This document shows, piece by piece, positions 58,701-64,000 of a stretch of 64,000 nt of DNA (positions are counted from its first letter, which is position 1; every line of letters begins with the position of its first letter). The notes under the pieces are model-generated. The model saw only the letters and a program-made list of their open reading frames with translations. It made no database searches and had not been told where the DNA came from. This stretch comes from Parelaphostrongylus tenuis (Eukaryota; Nematoda; Chromadorea; Rhabditida; Metastrongylidae). A program made the position numbers and the translations under genes. The stretch covers positions 62,001 through 126,000 of the forward strand of contig JAHQIW010007103.1 in NCBI GenBank assembly GCA_019055375.1, in the 5' to 3' direction.

Positions 58701-60469
58701 CAAGCATGACCCCCGCGAATTTAGCCAGCTCTTGAATAGCTCTAAGTTCGACTGAAATGTCATCTACATAATGAATAGTAATCACTAAAAGCACTGAGAA
58801 CTAGTTTTTTGTGATCCACAGTTCTATTCACTGTATTTTGAATTGATTGCATTGTACTCAGCTGTAAAAATTTGTGATGTCTCGTAAACTATAAGCCAAC
58901 TATGTAATGGATGTCGTGAAATCGCTACACGTACATAATGGGTGAAGTTCTCGAAACACGCATGACCTCTATAAGGATCATGAGTTGTGAATGTATCGAC
59001 CTTTCGACGACGTGCAGTTCCATAACCCATTCGGGAAGTTGCGACCATAAAGTGTTCGTGGCGACAAGTCCTTTTGAATTTATCACCAAGCATAGGATTC
59101 TGAGTTCGCATTATTTTGGAGGAGCACTTCATTAAGACGATACTGTGAGACAGTTGTGATCACAATCAATTAACGTGGTGAGCTAAAAATCCACTTGTGT
59201 ACATCACTGATGCCAAATCAAAATGCGGTTGAAATCAGTACACATTTAGTTATCAGTTCTCAGTAAAGACGCAGTGAATTAGTGTGTTGCGGTCCTCATT
59301 TTATCACGTGGCTCACAAAAGGAGAAAAAAGCTTATAACGGTTCTTAAAACCGGTTCAAATGAGCCGAAGTGAAATGGCCGCGTGTGCCGAATTCTGTGC
59401 ACACGTGGCTCGAAAGCTTTGATCACAATGGGCGCTCCAATGCTCATATGGTCACGAGTAGGATAAAGAGAACTATTGTATGGTGTCAAAAGATGGTTCT
59501 AACTGTGCAAAAGAAGTGAACACAAAAAACACACAACACATTCGTACGATAACTACTTCTGTCGGAGTTCCCGCCGCTGCAGCACAGGCGCCAGCCGTCG
59601 CTCCAAGAGCGGCCTTCAACGTGAATGGCACCGGTTGGTCCTTCCTAGAAAAGTACGCTATTTTTGCACACGGTCTACGAATCAATCTGGGAAACTCCAT
59701 GTGTAAAAAATTTTGACATCCGGAAAGCTACGAAAACAGAGTGGCACTGTTTTCTTATAGCGCTGAGGATTATCAAACAAGCGTGTTGTACAAAATATCC
59801 GAAAAGCAACTTCTACTCTTTTTTGCGATTTGTAATTTCCGCTCATCTGAGCAATTTGGTACTTTTTGCTTTTTACTTATCCCTCATCATTTCTGTGTAT
59901 TTCTAAAGCAGTCTTGCTTTATTGAAGGCACCAAGGAATACTCGGAGAATCTCAGCTAACCAGAAAATTGCAAATCAAGTGGAAATCTGCTGAAAGCCCA
60001 ACAAATTCTCTTTTCGAACAACTCGATTGAGCAAGTTACTATAAGCACTCTCTATGTGCTATCTTCTCAATTGCAAATCAAGTGGAAACTGCTGAAAGCC
60101 CAACAAATTCTCTTTTCGAACAACTCGATTGAGCTAGTTGATATAAGCACTCTCTATGTGCTATCTTTTCTCACAGGTTGGAAATACTGCCATTCAAACT
60201 ACGACTTCAAGCCAAATGTGGTTTACTTTCGTTTCGTAGAAAATTACTACCGCGATATGTTTAAGATTTAAGAGGTGTTGTTGAGTTGAGCAGAAACTTT
60301 ACTTACGATGAGAAATAATCGAGAAGATATGTAAAGACTCCTAGACGAGTAGTAGTGTAGGTGACTTCTTTGAGAAGATTGCCACTCAATCCGTTGTATA
60401 TTGATAAAAATCCTTCGTTCTTTGTAATGGTTTTGAATGCGTGGAAACTCGAAGTAAATTGCTTTTTAC
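55701..60469 (-). CDS. Mitochondrial 2-oxoglutarate/malate carrier (SLC25A11/MISC-1 family), 5' end missing
   Basis: Seven exons on the minus strand join in perfect phase: 60469-60307, 59644-59538, 57600-57500, 57392-57287, 56491-56407, 56347-56281 and 55865-55701 (TAG). They encode about 264 residues: ITKNEGFLSIYNGLSGNLL, YTTTRLGVFTYLLDYF, FTLKAALGATAGA, GTPTEVVIVRM, PPEQRRNYKHAFHALSQIV, LNGAQLSVYAQAKQLIL, SSMVSGLAATVASLPVDMIK, EYSGLMDVFKK and FWKGFTPYYMKLGPYTVLSF. The P-x-D/E-x-x-K/R signatures of repeats 2 (PTEVVIVR) and 3 (PVDMIK) are intact. Family length is about 305, so about 45 residues with the first signature are absent and probably lie beyond or were lost. The protein exchanges 2-oxoglutarate for malate across the inner mitochondrial membrane. 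The donor after exon 2 (GTTGTG) is weak. No stops interrupt it, so it is likely functional. Confidence 0.9.
56951..57067 (+). repeat. tRNA-like repeat, family B, in a carrier-gene intron
   Basis: The core 56972-57044 (GCGTCGG … CTGACGC) has a B box GGGTTCGAAGCCC and anticodon loop CCGGATA. It is enclosed by a perfect 14-bp inverted repeat, TAGAGTGGTGTGCA at 56951-56964 and TGCACACCACTCTA at 57054-57067. A conserved hairpin, CACCGCTAAAGCGGT, follows at 57097-57111. It sits in intron 4 of the carrier gene, antisense to it. Confidence 0.8.
58071..58440. mobile_element. Inverted pair of mariner 5' ends
   Basis: On the plus strand 58108-58205 begins MELSWEQIL, and on the minus strand 58402-58240 begins MELSKKQIRLLFMHE and continues, with one frame change, to KINQAWGDDTIREG-like and FDTRGNTPRNHSRSGRP. 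Both are the mariner transposase N-terminus. The arms (58071-58205 and about 58305-58440) share AAGCGGCACGCAAGATTAAT and GATGGAGCTGTC-like blocks, forming a palindrome-like structure. Both copies are truncated. It lies in intron 3-side DNA of the carrier gene (57601-59537). Confidence 0.72.
59966..60172. repeat. Tandem duplication, ~103-bp unit
   Basis: 59966-60068 is repeated at 60069-60172 with a few differences (TTGCAAATCAAGTGGAAA, CCCAACAAATTCTCTTTTCG, TAAGCACTCTCTATGTGCTA). It lies in the carrier-gene intron between 59645 and 60306. The near identity suggests a recent event. Confidence 0.9.
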
Positions 60470-60843
60470 CTTAAATATGTGACATTAGTAGCACTAATAA
60501 CATAAATAACACATAACAAGGTTTTAATCTTCTTAAATCAGTTTTACGAGTATCAGACAAATCGTAATGGCCTAGGCTAAACGTGGTGGTCTCTAAGCTT
60601 CCTTAAACAATATTTTATTCTTCATCAAAACCTGCAGAATGTTTGGAGCCTTCATGAAAACTTTTCAGAAACAATGCATCAGGAAAGACTATATTCTTTT
60701 TAGTAAGACTTTAGGAAATTGGTACGCCTAGAACACAACATTCTATTCCAGCTCTATTATGTTTTATAACAGATCTTATTCCCCCGAAATTCTAATAATT
60801 TTTACTGCCTTTTTTCGCAGTGTTATTTTTTACTATACACCTA

Positions 60844-61140
60844 GGAGAATTGAGTGGTGAGCAAAAACACAGCCTTAGCCGGGAAGCGAACCCTCGTTGT
60901 ATCCCATCCGGTAAAGCGTGCTCTCCCTTTAAACCACCGAGGCACATTTGCCCGACCACTCATTCTTCAACATCTCTATGTTGGTGGCTAATAGCTTACT
61001 TAGAGATGTTGAAGAATGAGTGGTCGGGCAAATGTGCCTGAGTGGTGTAGTGGTAGAACACGCGTCCCCGGATAGGATGTCACGCGGGTTCGATTCCCGC
61101 CTAATGCCGTGTTTTTGCTCACCACTCAATTCTCTTAAGT
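60844..61140. repeat. Head-to-head pair of glycine-type tRNA-like repeats (palindrome)
   Basis: The minus-strand unit (core 60872-60943) and plus-strand unit (core 61036-61108) are near-perfect inverted copies around a centre of about 30 bp at 60980-61005. The plus core has A box GTGTAGTGGTAGAACACG, loop CCGGATA and B box GCGGGTTCGATTCCCGC. Each is bounded by GAATGAGTGGTCGGGCAAA and TTTTTGCTCACCACTCAATT. The whole could fold into a hairpin of about 130 bp. Confidence 0.8.
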
Positions 61141-61289
61141 ATATAGTAAAATCATAACACTGCGAAAAAGGGTAGCAAAAATACTAGAATCTAGGGGTAA
61201 TAGATCTAAAAGTGGCGGTCAGCTCAACTGGGTGCATGAAGCGAAATCACATACCCGACCATACCTGTTGAAGGTTGATGGCTGATAGG

Positions 61290-61440
61290 TAACATAAAGA
61301 TGTTGAAGAATGAGTGGTCGGACAAATGTGCCTCGGTGGTGTAGTGGTAGAGCACGAGTCCCCGGATGGATGAAACGTGGGTTCGATTCTCGGCTTAGGT
61401 CGTGTTTTTGCTCACCACTCAATTCTCCAAGGTATCTTAT
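61290..61440 (+). repeat. tRNA-like repeat, glycine-type subfamily, with leader
   Basis: Core 61330-61400: A box GTGTAGTGGTAGAGCACG and B box GTGGGTTCGATTCTCGG, between GAATGAGTGGTCGGACAAA and TTTTTGCTCACCACTCAATT. The leader starts near 61215 (ACATACCCGACCATACCTGT, TGAAGGTTGATGGCTGATAG). Third copy within 600 bp. Confidence 0.75.
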
Positions 61441-61999
61441 AATTGTGTTAACTGTTAATACACCATCGCCCACTACCTCGATATGTCCAGTTTTAGTTGA
61501 TGCACCATTCACCAACAGTTATCGTTATCACTAGTTGGTGTAACAACTGGGTAAGTGATTCGGCCATTTATCCATCTGCAATCCTTCGAGTGGTCACTTA
61601 AAGCGCTTCTATGAACCGATTTGATGTTTTCAGCACACGCGCCATCGATAGTGAATCCATCAGCTTTTTGTGTATTTTTTCTTGAATTTCAAAAAGAAGC
61701 TGTATTTTGACTTTTAGGTATCAACTGTTCACGACCAGTTTTCGAGATCAAAACCATGATCATTTATGAGAGGACAATCATAGATGTTTATACGTTGCGT
61801 TGACCTGCTATGGTTTCACCATGAACAAAGGATTTTAACTAAGTTTTTACCGCTTCTTCCCGGATACCTGCATTCGACATTTTATAAAATCTGTTGGATG
61901 AACTATTAGTACCGCTCCAATCCTAAAATCGATTGTCGTTAAGAGAATATAACTACATTATATCAAAATTTTCAATTCGATTCGGAACTATAACTTAAT
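61441..61999. other. No firm gene; possible minus-strand exon
   Basis: On the minus strand 61514-61670 has two long open frames, one reading ADGFTIDGACAENIKSVHRS then HSKDCRWINGRIT, the other KLMDSLSMARVLKTSNRFIE. A minus ATG at 61880 (MSNAGIREEA, then GTAAAA) could be a first exon. None matches the missing start of the carrier. Confidence 0.22.
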
Positions 62000-62045
62000 A
62001 TGTCTCACCCAGCAGCTCCTCCTAATGCAAATTTAGCAGCTGTTG
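62000..62045 (+). CDS. Possible first coding exon, unrecognised
   Basis: ATG at 62000 opens MSHPAAPPNANLAAV and meets an excellent donor, TTG|GTATGT, at 62046 in phase 1. A classic acceptor ATCAATTTCAG at 62673 follows, but in that phase the next exon stops after seven codons, so further exons or another acceptor would be needed. The family is not recognised. Confidence 0.28.
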
Positions 62046-63361
62046 GTATGTTTCTATCTGATGACATTTTCTAAAGTAGCACTTTCATCAGCGATTTTAT
62101 CTTGCTGTCAGTAGTTTTAGAATTCCAACCATTTCTTATGGGTAGTATTTGTCTAGTATGGTTGCATGTATAAACTTACCTCGAAATTCTAGGAAGACCA
62201 CTTATGGCCAACTAATATGCGGAAATGAACACTCTTCACCATGTTTTCAAATGACTGTCTTTGATCAACAAATATTTCAGTGATAGCTTGATTTGACCGA
62301 TAACAATAATCCACAATAACAATAGCACTCAATGCCACATAAGCCTTGTAATCAGTAGCTTTTCGGAATATAATTTGTTGAAAATTGTGGAAAGATGAAT
62401 GTGCTACCATTCTAGTATTTCATTGATTGCTGGAAGAACCTTTTTTCACTATTCTTTGTAGCCAAATAAGATGAAAGCGACGGCAATACAATGACGAAAT
62501 TGCACAAGTGATAACCCTGCAAGAAGTCGAAAGAACAATCGTTGATATAAGCTTGTATTTTTTACTACATGCGAGGTAGATTCAGTAAACCGCTAAAATT
62601 TTCTTCGCTATGATTCGCGCTGTAAACGCGTGCTACATTTTTGTGGCTCCACAAAATCATATAATCAATTTCAGCGGAACAAAGGGGAATTGTATGAGTT
62701 CGGGCACATTATGGCATATGTAGGACATGCTGGAGTGAATGTATTGGTGAAATGGATGGACCACTGTGTCCGCATGAGCAAATGTCTGAGTGGAAAGTTA
62801 AAATTCGTCATAGTTCTCTAGGGACGCATTAGGAATTCATACATAACGGTAATGATCTTGAACTGACTGTCACGACCTTGACATAGGAGTCAAAAACATC
62901 AGCGTGTTGAACCCTTGAATTATTTCGGATGAGCGCTAAGGAGCCAAAAATGAACTAAAACCACGAACGATTCACTGTTACGCGAGTCTGATTCATTCTC
63001 TGTTACAACCCTTTTATGGATCTGTAGCTATTTTTTCATTCTATCATCATATAACCGACATGCAACAACAGTGACCATTTGGGCAATAGCTCTCGAAAGA
63101 GGAGACGAATAAAAGAGCAAATTACTCCTGCATGGAAGCAATCAAAAGTCTAGACTAGCAACTAGCGAAAGTCTCGTGACGTCAGGCGGTTGGCAACGTG
63201 AACCACATTCCTCACTCGCGGCTTGGCGTATGTGGTTGGGTCATTACCTCTCACTACCATATCGCTCAATGTCACACAGGTGTCATTCTGTAGTATGCAA
63301 TGGTGTTCAATTTCATATCGTAATCGTATTCTCATATTATACTTTTATTTCGAGTTTTCCA
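62046..63361. other. No firm gene
   Basis: 62674-62821 after the TTTCAG acceptor is open in another phase (RNKGELYEFGHIMAYVGHAG, NVLVKWMDHCVRMSKC) up to TAG. It may be an exon but has no partner. A minus frame at 62189-62410 has no recognised domain. Nothing else was seen. Confidence 0.28.
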
Positions 63362-63735
63362 TCAAGACCACGCTCAAATTTTGATATATCTTATATTTAT
63401 TATTTGAGCCAACATGTCATGTGGTGTGGTAATGGGTCCCTATACAGCCCGATGCACGTGTTTCGACATTATTACACAAATACCAGCCAAAGAACTATCG
63501 AGTGTACAACAGTGTATGTTCGGTGTATTCTCACTTGACTTACAGTGTAAATCGTTTGTCGTCGCAACCTCTTAGTATGGGACTGAAGCATTCACAGAGG
63601 ATTGGCTAAAAGACGACGGTTTCTGCTCGACTGTCGAGACTGTAAGGTCGAAACACGTGTGTCGGGCTGTACAAGAAACCATTACCAGACTACATGACGT
63701 GTTGGCTCAAATAATAATTATGAGACGTATTCTGG
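63362..63735. repeat. MITE R7, full-length copy with long terminal inverted repeats
   Basis: The left arm 63362-63470 (AAGACCACGCTCAAATTTTG, ATTATTTGAGCCAACATGTC, CAGCCCGATGCACGTGTTTC) is mirrored by the right arm 63640-63735 (GTCGAAACACGTGTGTCGGG, CATGACGTGTTGGCTCAAAT, AATAATTATGAG). The internal ~170 bp (ATACCAGCCAAAGAACTATC, GTACAACAGTGTATGTTCGG) matches 30690-30860. No coding capacity; likely a non-autonomous DNA transposon. Confidence 0.8.
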
Positions 63736-64000
63736 TAGTTCATTTCGTTTCATGACAAATAATAAGCGTTACTCTCTACTGCGATGAAGCATATCAAGTT
63801 GAGCTATGTTTACTTCGTCTCAGGGGACAAGTGGCTAATCCTATTACCACTCATGTGGCTAAACACGCTACGATGTGTCTAGGGGCCGCTGGTCGGCACA
63901 TTGCAACGTAATTTATATCAGACCATTTGGCCGACTTCATGATATTCCATTACCAAATGGCTACCATTAAGCTTTGGTGACACAGCAAAATCTTAGGCTT
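63736..64000. other. No recognisable feature
   Basis: Short terminal stretch; nothing recognised. Confidence 0.35.

Noticed and set aside
58824..59132. 102-codon minus-strand frame within the carrier intron
   Set aside because: No recognised domain; it is neither part of the carrier nor a clear mariner piece.
1..64000. CRISPR arrays, operons, rRNA genes or LTR retrotransposons
   Set aside because: None seen: no regularly spaced repeats with unique spacers, no rRNA-like segments and no integrase or gag-pol with LTRs.

Overview
The window reads as nuclear DNA of a parasitic nematode, most likely a strongylid (hookworm-like) worm. Clues are split genes with short introns and nematode-type 3' splice sites (TTTTCAG, TTTACAG), a mitochondrial carrier close to Caenorhabditis MISC-1/SLC25A11, an RTE-type non-LTR retrotransposon, many decayed mariner copies and very high repeat density. 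There are no operons, ribosome binding sites or other bacterial features. Gene models were built by eye from reading frame, splice signals and intron phase; no search was run.

Layout. 1-30 kb is almost entirely repeats: mariner remnants (886-1377, 4552-4806, 10100-10860), a tRNA-headed SINE (11913-12215), fold-back elements, a Merlin-like (ISXO2-type) transposase remnant (21480-22280), and a nearly full-length but frameshifted RTE element (24323-27849) with degraded copies at 1378-1550 and 18101-19292. 30-45 kb is dominated by two direct copies of a large composite repeat (31480-34490 and 40745-44900), separated by other dispersed repeats and a mariner remnant (39303-40065). 45-53 kb is the gene-bearing part of the plus strand: several unrecognised but phase-consistent coding segments, then a well-supported BTB/POZ-domain gene (exons 50238-52501, perhaps starting near 48754 and perhaps ending later, near 53239). 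55.7-60.5 kb on the minus strand carries seven exons of a 2-oxoglutarate/malate carrier (SLC25A11 family); its first exon is not visible. Its introns hold a tRNA-like repeat, an inverted pair of mariner ends and a tandem duplication. 60.8-64 kb is again repeat rich.

The most distinctive structure is a repeat family in which a 70-75 nt tRNA-like core with A and B boxes sits between short inverted repeats behind a conserved ~100-bp leader. Two subfamilies with different cores occur at least 13 times. The BTB protein and the carrier have no evident functional link; the rest of the window is transposon history.
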